The notes beneath the pieces were generated by a model. That model did no database searches and had not been told where the DNA came from. It saw only the letters and a list, made by a program, of their open reading frames with translations. From positions 1 through 45,880 of the forward strand of contig BBXU01000451.1 in NCBI GenBank assembly GCA_001598975.1: a DNA stretch of 45,880 bases. The letters are read 5' to 3'. Both the position numbers and the translations under genes were made by a program. The stretch's first letter is position 1. Each line of letters begins with the position of its first letter. The stretch is from Parachlorella kessleri (taxonomy: Eukaryota; Chlorophyta; Trebouxiophyceae; Chlorellales; Chlorellaceae). Of the stretch, positions 22,501 through 32,015 are shown piece after piece.

Positions 22501-22685
22501 TTGGGTGCCCCCTCCTCCAAGCACCGTTGGTGGTTACAGTGTACCACACTACATACTAAAAAATCCCAGTCACCTTTCATTAACTTGGGGGTGCCTGAAG
22601 CTTGGCCAGACTGCCAGCGAAGCAAGTGAACAGATGGCATCACTGATGAAAGCGCCGGCAAGGCGCGGGTCTTTGTAGCCAGCAT
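19522..22685 (-). CDS. OsmC-family peroxidase-like protein with presequence and acidic C-terminal extension
   Basis: Seven exons: 22685-22574, 22404-22303, 21902-21734, 21390-21272, 20966-20862, 20143-19994 and 19664-19522. They sum to 299 codons plus TAG in one frame. The OsmC/Ohr core shows YGDKATTLVSKEAFRF, then GPNPLTYFLGSLAGCT with the first cysteine, then QVDKRCIVAATV with the second cysteine. This is the Cys pair used in reduction of organic hydroperoxides in OsmC/Ohr proteins. The N-terminus (MLATKTRALPALSSVMPSVH) has Arg, Ser and Ala with no acid, as in mitochondrial presequences. After the core come about 110 residues rich in Glu, Asp, Gly and Lys that are not part of the usual domain. 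Intron 4 is GC-AG (exon ends at 21272, GC at 21271-21270). A competing start at 20463 inside intron 5 was rejected because the seven-exon model keeps frame. Confidence 0.85.
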
Positions 22686-23169
22686 GGTGTTTGCGACAAA
22701 CACTGATCTAAGCTGTAATGTGTTGAATAGCAGCCAAGGTCACGGTTCCACAATGCCTTGGCCAAGGGGCACTGCCTCGCAGCTGCTGAGTAATCGTCCT
22801 TGGACACCAGGCCTGCTGGACGGATTGCTGTTACGAAACCTTGTACCGTTAAGTTAGAAGGTGACGAGCACATTTCCAACTTCAGATTAATTGACTCTGT
22901 AGGCTTGGCGCTGGCTTACGATCGAGGCGCTGGCGCAAGAAGGGCGCATGATTGGGGCAGTGCTGGATTGCAAGCCATGTCGCAAGAGGGCCTAAACACA
23001 CGCAGCTTCACCACCAGTCTTCCGATGGATTAAGAGACAAGCATAAAAGATGGAACTAGGTCAGTACCAAGGCAAGAGCACTGGTACCAGTGTGTAGAGT
23101 CCCTCCAAGCATTACGCAAGCGCATCCACCAAAGCACCCATGCACATAAGGAGTATGGCCTGCACTACC
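22686..23169. other. Intergenic region upstream of the OsmC gene
   Basis: This 484-base stretch lies between two minus-strand genes and should hold the 3' UTR of one and the promoter of the other. No gene or clear signal was seen. Confidence 0.4.
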
Positions 23170-25571
23170 CTACTCAGTTGCATGCTCCCTGTGCCGCTCC
23201 ATCAGCTCAGACAGCTCATCACGGATCTGCAGGCAGGTCTTGAGGTAAAACGACGCCTGGCCAAAGATGCTGCTGGAGGTCCCATGCACGCTGTGCAGGT
23301 CTGCCGCTGCCATGGCCAGATGGGGCAGGCCAGCAGCAAAGTGCTGCAAGAAGGACTCAAAGTGTGCCGAGGCGGGGTCGGCAGTGGCTGCTGCGAGGCT
23401 CTGCAGGCCCCTGCCAGAGCTTGTGGAGGCATGCGGCTGCTCGCCAGCAGCAGTCCCCGTCTGGGTGGCTGCATCGCTCATGATGGACCAGGGAGGGAAG
23501 AACACATGGCTGAAGCGGTCGCTGCTGGCAGACTTGGCTGTGAGTGAGGGGCTGGACTGCCACTCCACACCTAGCTCACTAGAAGTTTGTCTGCCAGACC
23601 AACAGGCTGTGCTGGCTGCTGGGTCATAGCGGGCCTGTTCCGGCAGCCCACCAGTGCCCACTGCCTGCTGGGTGTTGCTCTCCCCTATTTCGCTGTCACT
23701 GTCAGTCAGCTGCAGGGCTTCCACTGCCTCGGCACATGTTGTTGGAGGCTGCTCTGTGCCTGCAACTGCATGCATGGCGCGGCTGGCTATGCTGCTCAGG
23801 GCGGTGGCAGCCCTGGGAGGGAGGTGGGTGGAGAGCCAGCCAAAGGTCTCCTGCTCAACAGGCTCCTCATCCTCCGCAGGGCTCTTCACCCAGTCATCCA
23901 ACGACAATGCGCGTGAGATGAAGTCCAGCCTGCACGCTGGCGCAGGACTACTACCTGCTGGGGCTGCTGCTGCTGCCGTCTTAGGAGATGCAGCCATTGA
24001 CGTCCGGGGGCTCTTGCGAGGTGCCGTGGGCGGCTTGGACACATCAGGTCTGTAAGGCTCCACCATCAGGCTGCCGCTGCGGCCCATGCCTGTGGACTTG
24101 TCGCAGTCAGGGCTGCCCTTGGAGGCTTGGCTCAGCCCGCTGGACTTGAAGGGTGTCTCTATTGAAGGGGCCATGCCTGCGCTATCAACCTCGCTTTGCT
24201 CTTCAGAAGGAGCAGCGCTGCAGCTTGCACTGCCGCCTGCTGCTACCAAGAGGCTGCCCTGCTGGCCTGCTGCTACGCCTTGTACATCGGTATTGCATGG
24301 CGTATTTTCTGTTGGTTGCTCGGCATCTTCGATAGCCGCTTCTTCTAGCAAGCTGTCCAGTACCAGGGTGGTGTGCACGGTTGTACTGGCTGGCTCGGCT
24401 GTGCGCTCAAGCACAGCTGATTGACGCGATGGAGGCGCTGACTGCGGGCGGGCCACGGTGCGGAAGGCCTGCAGTGGCGAAGAATGCCCTGTTAGTAGCT
24501 GTAACTCCCATTTCAGATGCTGATATTCTTGGGAGACCTACTCCCAAGACCTACTCATGCGCTCTCTCGGGAGAACACCCACATGCGCTCTTTACTAGCC
24601 GACCAGTTACATCGTGTTGGGGTACAGGTAGTGCTGGCCATGGCTAGCTGTGTACTGTCAGGGCTGTACGCAAAGTAAAGTGTAAGGTGTGCATTAAAAG
24701 CTTGCCTGTGTGCCTGAGGTGGACAGTATCTTTCAGCGTGCACGTCCAAGGCAGCATAGAGGTGCTCACCGGAGGGCCAACCATGTCCTGCTTGGATCCA
24801 GATGTCCTGGAGGGAAGCTGGCCAATGATGGTGGGCAACACAGGCGGGCATTGTGCCTGCAGCGCTTCAACGGCCAGTAGATTATCAGCAAACACATAGA
24901 TATGGCAATTGTGCAGCAGCCGTTCAGGCAAGCCTGCCGACACGATGTCCTGGGTCCGCTTGCTCGCGTGGGAGGCAGAGGAAAGCTTGCATGCAGGCTA
25001 GGGGCCACCTGTAGCTTCTTGGTCAGTGCCCGCAGCGCATCATCATTTGCATAGTCGAGCAGGGCTTCGTAGTTCATCTTGACAAGGTGGCTGGGAGCTG
25101 GAACAAGGTCAACGCACTCGCTTCAGAGTCAGTGTGATGCGGCAATGCATGGGTGCACTGGCGACCATTCATGTACTTTTTCATTAACACTGGCCATGCA
25201 TAAGAGCCAGCAGTGGAGCAGGTGAAAGGAACATGCGTGTGCCTGCAGACATTGTGCACAAGTGGACATCGCTTCACGCCCCCGTGCGGGCAGAGGCGCA
25301 GCAAGAAGACCCAAGCATGCGGCGAGGACTACTCACCACCTTTCCAAAATGTGCCGCAGTCCAAGAGCAGGTCACTGCCTGTGCTGCCCTTCACTTGCAC
25401 AACTACCTTGCTGCTCGAAGCCCTGGCAGCTTTGCTAAGCGCGGAGCAGGGCACTGCTATTTTGACATCGCTGCTGTTTGTTAGAACGCGTAGCAACTGC
25501 TCAGGTGGCTGCACTAGTAGGAGCTCCTTCAGCGAACCTGACTGCCCTGCCACCTCCTTAGCACCTGACAT
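23170..25571 (-). CDS. Unrecognised protein, 598 residues, disordered Ser/Ala/Pro-rich middle
   Basis: I do not recognise this protein. Exons are 25571-25340, 25097-25009, 24958-24782 and 24468-23170, in one frame from ATG to TAG. A second donor three bases on, at 25336, would also keep frame. The N-terminal 165 residues look folded: SLKELLLVQPPEQLLRVL, then a hydrophobic strand region (KVVVQVKG), then MNYEALLDYANDDALRALTK and a predicted helix-rich part (LPERLLHNCHIYVFADNLL). The long last exon is rich in Ser, Thr, Ala, Pro and Glu and probably disordered, with repeated acidic and SP sites. The final 70 residues look helical and amphipathic (FESFLQHFAAGLPHLAMA, then FYLKTCLQIRDELSELMERH). 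This layout (small folded N-terminus, disordered linker, C-terminal helices) suggests a scaffold or trafficking adaptor, as inference only. It has no signal peptide or membrane segment. Confidence 0.7.
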
Positions 25572-25826
25572 TGCTCAACTTGGGCTACAACCCAACCTGT
25601 AAAGCTTAGCAAAGTGGGAAGCTGTTGGTTGATCACCACAAGTTTTGGCAACTTTTAGCGAAGGGGCCAAGCAAGGAAGCAAGCAAGCGAGCACGGAAAG
25701 AAAAAGAGCCGAAAAGGGCAGAGAAACAAGTTTCGGGCAAGGCCATGAGCAAGGCGGCAATGTATTGCCCTCATGGCACCTCAACGTGCCGCCAGTTTCA
25801 AACAAGGGCGGCGCAGGCAGCTCAAA
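25572..25826. other. Short intergenic region
   Basis: This 255-base stretch separates two minus-strand genes, so it holds the 3' end of the P-loop kinase gene and the 5' flank of the unrecognised gene. Nothing specific was seen. Confidence 0.4.
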
Positions 25827-26613
25827 CTATCTTGGATTCGGTAGGAGCTCATGGACTTGCTGCAGCTGCTGCTCCAAAGGCGTACTTGTGTCGACTGCGA
25901 TTTTGAGTGGTAGTTCCACCTCATCACTCCAATTCTCGGAACAGTTGTTCCTGCACGGCATACCTTTCAGCGTCTCAGGTTATCACAAGGCTCGCTCGCC
26001 GCTTGTATTTTCGCTACTACAAATGGCAAGACTACACAAGGTGGTAGCACCTGCTGATGACGGCTTGGATCGCCTCCCAGCTGCCTGGCTTGTGTGCCCT
26101 GGCAGTTCCAGCGTCCTGTAGCCCCCTCGCTTCGACTCTTTGCCGCCAGACTTCCATGTTCTGCGCCACACACTCCACCAGGACCACCCTAGCGCCGGTC
26201 TGCACAGCCATGGTGCAGGGTCGGCATGTCTGACTGCAAGCCAAGGGGCATGGCAATCCCCACACACAAACCTTTGCTGCCATGGCTGCTGCCTTTTCGT
26301 ACAACTCCAGTCTGGCCAGTGGGCAATCAAGGATAATCGAGACTCCACAGTTCAACTGAGTTTCAGCAAAGTTGTACATAACATCGTAGCTTAAGGAGTT
26401 CCAGTCTATGCCTGGGTGTTTTTCAAATAAGGTTTGAAAACAGTCTCTGGCATCGTCTTTATCAATCAATGCCCAACCCAGTCTTTGTGCAAGGGCCCTC
26501 CCCAGTGTCGACTTGCCAGAGCCTGGCTGCCCCTTCAACAACAGCAGTGTCAGCATTGGCCTGGCTAGAGTTGACAAGGGGCACGTACTGCAGAGCAACA
26601 GTAGTTCTTCCAT
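25827..26613 (-). CDS. P-loop NTPase, AAA_33/zeta-type small-molecule kinase family
   Basis: Three exons, 26613-26272, 26199-26051 and 25950-25827, give 204 residues in one frame. A Walker A motif is near residue 28: GQPGSGKST. It is followed by DKDDARDCF, a typical base- or phosphate-acceptor region of these kinases, then IILDCPLARLELYEKA, a Walker B-like strand plus helix, and a lid arginine segment (WRQRVEARG). The C-terminus reads IAVDTSTPLEQQLQQVHELL, the usual last strand and helix of the family. These are P-loop kinases of unknown substrate that occur widely in plants. The first Met (26613) or the Met at about 26556, just before the first strand, could start translation; the second gives a more usual length. 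The gene is divergent from the SIS-domain gene across 126 bp. Confidence 0.85.
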
Positions 26614-26739
26614 CCGTGCCCGGCAGCTTGTACTGCTGGCTTCGGGTGCTGGGAGGGTCGAGCCACTGCTCTCTCATAGTGTCCAATTTTGTGTCCAGTT
26701 CTTTGTGAAGCAGAGCTCTCGGCGCCTTGCAACACCTTT
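26614..26739. promoter_or_regulatory. Divergent promoter region between the P-loop kinase and SIS-domain genes
   Basis: A 126-base gap separates the two divergent start codons, so both promoters must share or overlap this DNA. No defined motif was recognised. The call rests on geometry. Confidence 0.4.
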
Positions 26740-27756
26740 ATGGACCACCCTGCAGATCACTTGCGGGGGATTTATACTGACACTGTCACTCTGGCAACCC
26801 TCCAGCTAAAACAAACCCTAAGCAGCGTTAAGCCTGAGGGGATCGAGGCACTTATCCAGTTCTTGAAGCAGTCCAAGCGTGTGGCGTGCTATGGAGTGGG
26901 GAGGGAAGGCCTGGCTATGAAGGGCTTGGCTATGCGGCTGTACCACATCGGGCTGCAGGTGGGGCCGGCATACCAGAAGTGAAGCAGTTGCAGGGGCGTG
27001 GTATACCAGAAGACTCCTGCAGGGGAAGGGCAGGCGAGCTTTGGTCCTGCAGGCGTTTGCAGTTGGAGAGATGTGTGCGGCGGCTGTTAGGCCCGGCAGT
27101 GTCCTCCTCGTCAGTGCGGGTCCTGGGTTCTTCAGCATGGTTGCAGCACTGGCACGGGAGGCGCAGAAAGCAGGCAAGCTGGCCTAGCATGAGTCCCTAC
27201 AGACATTTTTAGCTGCTGTGGGGGTGTGAACTCCCCTCGTGCCCATCGGTGGGGGATGCGGGGAAGGTTAAGAAATGAGTGGTATATTGTGACGCCCGAG
27301 AACAACTCATATGCACTACCGTGGCTGGATCTTAGCTAGCTTTACTTCTGTCTTGATGGAAGAGGCCCCACCTGGTGCAGGAGAGCTGGTAGCTAAACAG
27401 GGCTGACTGCAAGGGGTGGATGTTGTACTGCAGGTGCCAAGGTGGTGGCATTCACCTCAGTACCAGCTGCCGAGCTGCACGTCCCAGCAGACCTTGTCGT
27501 GCAGATCCCAGCCACCTGCCTGCCTGCAGCTGCCCCAGGCGAAATGGCCGACGCTTGCAGCACCCACCACCATGTGTCAGTAGCCTCGAGCAGCAGCCAA
27601 GTGGAGGGAACAGGCAGGGGGAGCTCAGCCCTGCCCATGGGTAGCAGCTATGAGCTGGCCTTGCAGCTGTTCTGTGATGTGATATGTCGCTTGCTGCAGC
27701 GGGAGCTTGGGGTCTCTGAAGCCGACATGCGGCAGCGGCACACCAACCTTGAGTGA
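26740..27756 (+). CDS. SIS-domain protein, 6-phospho-3-hexuloisomerase-like (HxlB-like)
   Basis: Exons are 26740-26958, 27053-27173 and 27434-27756; they sum to 220 residues plus stop. The SIS fold is clear: KRVACYGVGREGLAMKGLAMRL (the G-G-S/E-phosphosugar-binding strand and loop), then LLVSAGPGFFSMVAALA, then AKVVAFTSVP. The C-terminus GSSYELALQLFCDVICRLL followed by LGVSEADMRQRHTNLE is diagnostic of HxlB-type 6-phospho-3-hexuloisomerase (MRKRHANLE). Bacterial and archaeal HxlB interconverts hexulose 6-phosphate and fructose 6-phosphate after HxlA. Plants keep HxlB-like SIS proteins of unclear role. No HxlA partner is in this window. Intron 2 is GC-AG (GC at 27174-27175, AG|GCAAGC). Usual family length is about 180-200 residues; the extra length lies in the last exon, in a Ser-rich insert near HHVSVASSSSQ. 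Confidence 0.9.
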
Positions 27757-28074
27757 CACCTTAGCCTGTCCCGCCATTCCCAATGGTGCAATACTCAGTG
27801 TGTCGTTTGACCCCACTTCAAAGGAAATTCAGTACCGTGGCACGTGATGCATCTAGCACTGGAAGTCCTTGCCAGTTGCAAACCTGGAAGCGATGAAGCC
27901 TGTCAGGAACCTAACTTCCCAGCAGGCGGCTCTGCCAATGACACGACAATATACAGTGATGAAAATCATTCCCAAAACTCGTCATTTGCATTCAGGGCTT
28001 TCCAGTGCAGTTGTGCAAACCGGCCGGAAGCAATGCCATTTGCTCATGACTTTGAACGACCAAGTGGCGCAGCC
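27757..28074. other. Convergent intergenic region, no gene seen
   Basis: This 318-base stretch separates the SIS-domain gene (plus) and the transporter (minus). It is short 3' flank for both; no convincing signal was identified. Confidence 0.45.
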
Positions 28075-31000
28075 CTAGATGGGCTTAATGATGGTGAACA
28101 GCGTGATGCCTCCCAGCCCCAGGCCCAGCCCCACCAGTGCCAGCCCCGCCCAGAACAGCTTGCTCTGTGCGTAGTGGTACTCCTCCAGGCTGGCAATCGC
28201 CTCCGCGTTGTACTCATCAGCCCCCAGGGCAGCCCTCTCCAGCAGCCTTGACCCGGCCTCCCCACGCACTTGCACATGCTTGGCGTAGGCATACTGAACC
28301 AGCAAGCAGCCCGGAGCGCCGAAGATGAAGAAGGCGCCGCAGATGCCGCCCACGAACTGGAAGACCACGCCCAGGTCGCGCACCAGCAGGGCTGTGGCCA
28401 GGGTGCTGCATGGAGGACAGGTCAGGTTCAGGGGATGTTAGACATAGGTAGAGGGTGCGGCAGCTCGAGCCAATATCTCAACCAGGGGGGAAGGGTGTGC
28501 TTCCTTGTCAGTACAGAAGACTTCCATCCCACCCACGTATGGCTACAGGTACGGCACCTTTCCATGTCATGCTGCAGATAATGGCACACCTTGAGAAAAA
28601 GAAGAGTGTCTCTATGATGTTGAACGTCTGGCCGCGCAGCTTCCTGCCGGTAACCAGGCTGAGGAAGTCCCTGGTGGCTGACCGGGCCGGGTTGTGGTTC
28701 ACCGGGTAGTGCACAGTCTCAATCACCCCAACCACCGCCCGAGCCACCTGCAGACTTCAAGGGTGTACGGAAAAGTTTGAGGCTGCTGTCTGTGTGTCTC
28801 CTTCTGTTGGGAACGTCTGTGATCATCTGTCACAGGGCAATGCATGCTGTGTCACTGAGCAGCACACGTGCGCAGGAGCTCCCCAGCAAGTGGTACGCAG
28901 CGGTTGGCATCGCGTCACAAGCAGAGCACATGCAGCGGTCATGCTTGCCTGCATGACGCGGTCGCTGGGGCTGAAGCTGTTGAGGATGTTGGACTTGGCC
29001 GACGTGGGGAAGGCCAGGTAGCCAAACGTGCCCACTAGGCAGTAGAAGCAACCAGTAACAAGGACTGCAGTGGGGACAGGGGGTCACCATGATTGGTGAA
29101 GCACACTCGATCTTGCCATCCATTGCTAAGCCACCTCTGCGAGTCCGAACGACAGGCCCCAGCAGCCCTTGCTGCTTGCGACAGACAAGTTACCAACTAG
29201 AAAAGCAGGTCGAAGCTCACAAGCTCAACACCCACTTGCGGAGGTGACAACCTTGGTCATCCCCAGCAGCTTCTGGGACTTGGGTCGGCGACCACCCAGC
29301 GGCCTTAGGGGTGAGGGCACCTGGCCGGGCAAGTGCTCGTAGCCAGACACCTGCCCCTGCAGCTCCGCTATCCTAGGAATCGTAGGGCTGCTGGCACGTT
29401 GCGCACCCGGGCTGCCGGCAAATCCCGGCACCGTGGGGCTGCTGCTGAGAAACCGGGGTGCAGACGGGCTAGTCGCATAGCGGGGCGCGGTCGGGCTGCT
29501 GGCAAAGCGGGTGGGCACAGCCGGGCTGCTGGCTGCGCTGCCGCCTAGGGTGCCATGTCTGGCGGTGGGCACCGCACGTGGGCTACTAGGCACACTGCCG
29601 GTGGCTGCGGCTATAAGGTTTGTGAGGCTTGCCGACGACGGGAAGAGCACTGGCTCGGGCTCCAGCTCCTCCCAGACAGCCACCACGTTGGTGTGACACT
29701 GCAGCCAGCAAGCACCACACCACCTTCCATGGATCTGCTCAAATCTCTTAATGTCCTGCAGAGTTGCGAGCCGAACCAGGTAGACCCAAAGCAAGACAAT
29801 TGCCTGTGGTGACTAGCCCTACAGACGTCGCAGAACTTCATTGAAAACGCTTGCAGTATCAAGATAGCCAACCCAACCGCCTTCTTGCAAAGCACCTGGA
29901 AGCCAAAGACGATGATCGGCAGGGCGCCAAACCACTGCATGGACCAGTTGAAGGCCTTTAGTTCGCCCCAGTCATAGTCCGGGGCCCTCACAATCTTCAC
30001 GCTGCGTTCCATGATGCAGCCCACCACGACAATGAGCGCATAGAAGGTCACCGCACTGGCACCTGCAGGCGACAAGAGGAGGGTACGTCTGACGTTCGGG
30101 ATGGCAGCATCGACGGTTGGAGCAGCAAGGCAGCAATGTAGGCCACACCATTGGAACAAGCTTCTGTATTACTGCCCAATCCATGCACCAGCTTCTGCAA
30201 CATGTTCGGTTATGCATGACAACGACTGCTGTAAAACCAGTCGCACCAGAAATGGCTGCCAGCGATGTGGGGAAACAGAGCGGCAGCATGAACAGGGATG
30301 ACAGCAACATGATGACGAATTCTCTTTTGGTGAACCACGTATCACCAAAGGCCTGAGCAAACAAGGGCTGGAAGCAGTCTCCCAAAACTGCAGCGCCAAG
30401 CAGGAAAACAGCTGACGTACTTGGGGAAGTGGTGCCACAGGTAAAGTAAGTGACAGCTACCACGGCAGTCGCATCACCCATGCATGCTGCATCTAAGGGT
30501 AGCTTCTTCGGACAACGTCACATGCGGTGCATGCTGGTAGGCAACTTAAATGCAGGCCACTATACTGGGCTGCTTGGACGCCGACTTACTAATCATGTAG
30601 CCAATTGCTGACCCATAACCATAAATCAGGAGCACAAGGGACATCACTCCGCTCGCTTTGCGCCCTAACATTGTCCGGACCTGCACAGGCTTACTCTCCG
30701 TTGCTGCCCCTGCCAGACGCACAGCCAACCAGGGTCCCTGGAATGCATACATACGGTGGCAGGGCAGTATGATGAGCGGTAAACTTCCCCTGGTTTTCGC
30801 AGCGTGGAGTGCAAGGGACGTTCTGTGAGGTGCCTAAGCTAGTAAGTCCCTCCGGAGTACCGTGGTGAGGATAGCAATATCTACGGGACAAGAAGCTGAC
30901 GCTAACCAGGGAGCTGTATGTTGCGGTCCTGGTGTGCTCGGCATATCTGCTCAGTACATAGAGTGTGAAGGCCTCAATGGACGCCACAACCAGAGTGGTG

Positions 31001-31368
31001 AGCAGCCCTCCAGCCCAGCCAGCACAACGAAAAGCAAAGGGCAAGGCCAAGACTCCTGCAAGTGTCAGTGGGGCAGTCTTGGTGTTGGGTTGCGGGACTC
31101 CCCAAAAGGGATGTCCGGAGAGTGGAGGGGTGCATTCTGAAGGAGCACGTGTCGGCACCCAACCGCATAACTGAGCTCGTTATAGCAGGAAAGGGATTGC
31201 AATTGCAGCCCTGTCTAAACCTTACTGAACGGGATTGCAATAAGGCTTACCTGCGCCGATGGCACTATTGAGCAGAGTAGCTATGCTTGCGAGTGCAGAA
31301 GCCCTTTTAGCCGGCTGCAGCGAGCTCTGATCTGGTGTGGGTAAAAGGGGCTGTACTTGCTCTTCCAT
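28075..31368 (-). CDS. Amino acid transporter, SLC38/AVT (AAAP) type
   Basis: Nine exons: 31368-31251, 31055-30907, 30680-30590, 30387-30238, 30062-29896, 29698-29236, 29064-28949, 28747-28590 and 28405-28075. They sum to 580 residues in one frame. The N-terminus after a short cytoplasmic tail reads SIATLLNSAIGAGVLALPFAF, the hallmark first helix of the AAAP family. Later helices include LVLLIYGYGSAIGYMI, FVIMLLSSLFMLPLCFP, SMQWFGALPIIVFGFQ, CFYCLVGTFGYLAF and LGLGLGGITLFTII. VARAVVGVIETVHYPVNHNPAR matches the conserved R-YP-H-P-R segment before the late helices. These proteins move neutral amino acids across plasma or vacuolar membranes, usually by ion symport. A loop coded by exon 6 is unusually long (about 110 residues) and built of imperfect SSPTxPRxA repeats. 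Intron 7 is GC-AG (exon ends at 28949). The exact substrate cannot be told. Confidence 0.92.
29260..29560 (-). repeat. Ser-Pro-rich imperfect repeats in the transporter loop
   Basis: Within exon 6 of the transporter the loop is built of units of about 10-11 codons with the theme A/S-S-P-T/S-A/V-P-R-F/Y-A. Units read TRFASSPTAP, RYATSPSAP, RFLSSSPTVP and later ASSPTIPRI. Each unit carries an SP site. It is a protein-level degenerate repeat in otherwise non-conserved sequence. Confidence 0.65.
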
Positions 31369-32015
31369 GGCAGCGTTCACCGCCCAGCCCCTTGAAGTGA
31401 TCCGCGCGGTCCAACTGCCCTATCGAGAATCCCCAGTTTAGAGGCTACCTCGAGACAGACAAGCAGCCGCAACTTGTGAGCACCCGCAACTGCATGCAAA
31501 TGACTATGATGACTACTAACCTATCACGCAAACATGGCCGGGGAATCAGCTGAAATTGCCAAAGAAGTCCTCGTCTATCTCTTCAGCTGCTGTTGCATGT
31601 TCTGAGTAGATTCCCATCTGCTGAAGGGATAGCCGCTTCTGGTGGGCTACAAAGAGCCAGGGCCGTGGGTGACCCTCGGGGTGTTGTAACCTGCAAGCAA
31701 GGAAAAGGCACTCTGACTATTCCCATGAAGCTTACCCACTCACTGACCCCACCAAGCCATCCCTCAACAGTATGGTACAGCCTACACTAACAGTGTTCAG
31801 CCAGTGCACTCGTAGCTCACGGTATATATGCCTGAAGCCTCCGCCAGACTTGTTAATGATGCGCAGCGGTCGTCCTACCATGCACCACAACAACATGACT
31901 TGCTCAGGGCCCAGACTCAGGTTGGCTCAGGCCAGACCCAGGCTACATAGCACGCATCCGCACAGCCCCCGCCACCAACACATAAGCAGCTACGCTGGGC
32001 GGCCCAGCAGCACCG
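31369..32015. other. Intergenic region upstream of the transporter
   Basis: Both flanking genes are on the minus strand, so this 647-base region should hold the transporter promoter and 5' UTR and the methyltransferase 3' UTR. No coding region is supported. Confidence 0.4.

Noticed and set aside
23140..24424. Several long plus-strand frames in this region
   Set aside because: They are antisense to the unrecognised minus-strand gene's long last exon, and the minus-strand frame joins cleanly to three upstream exons.
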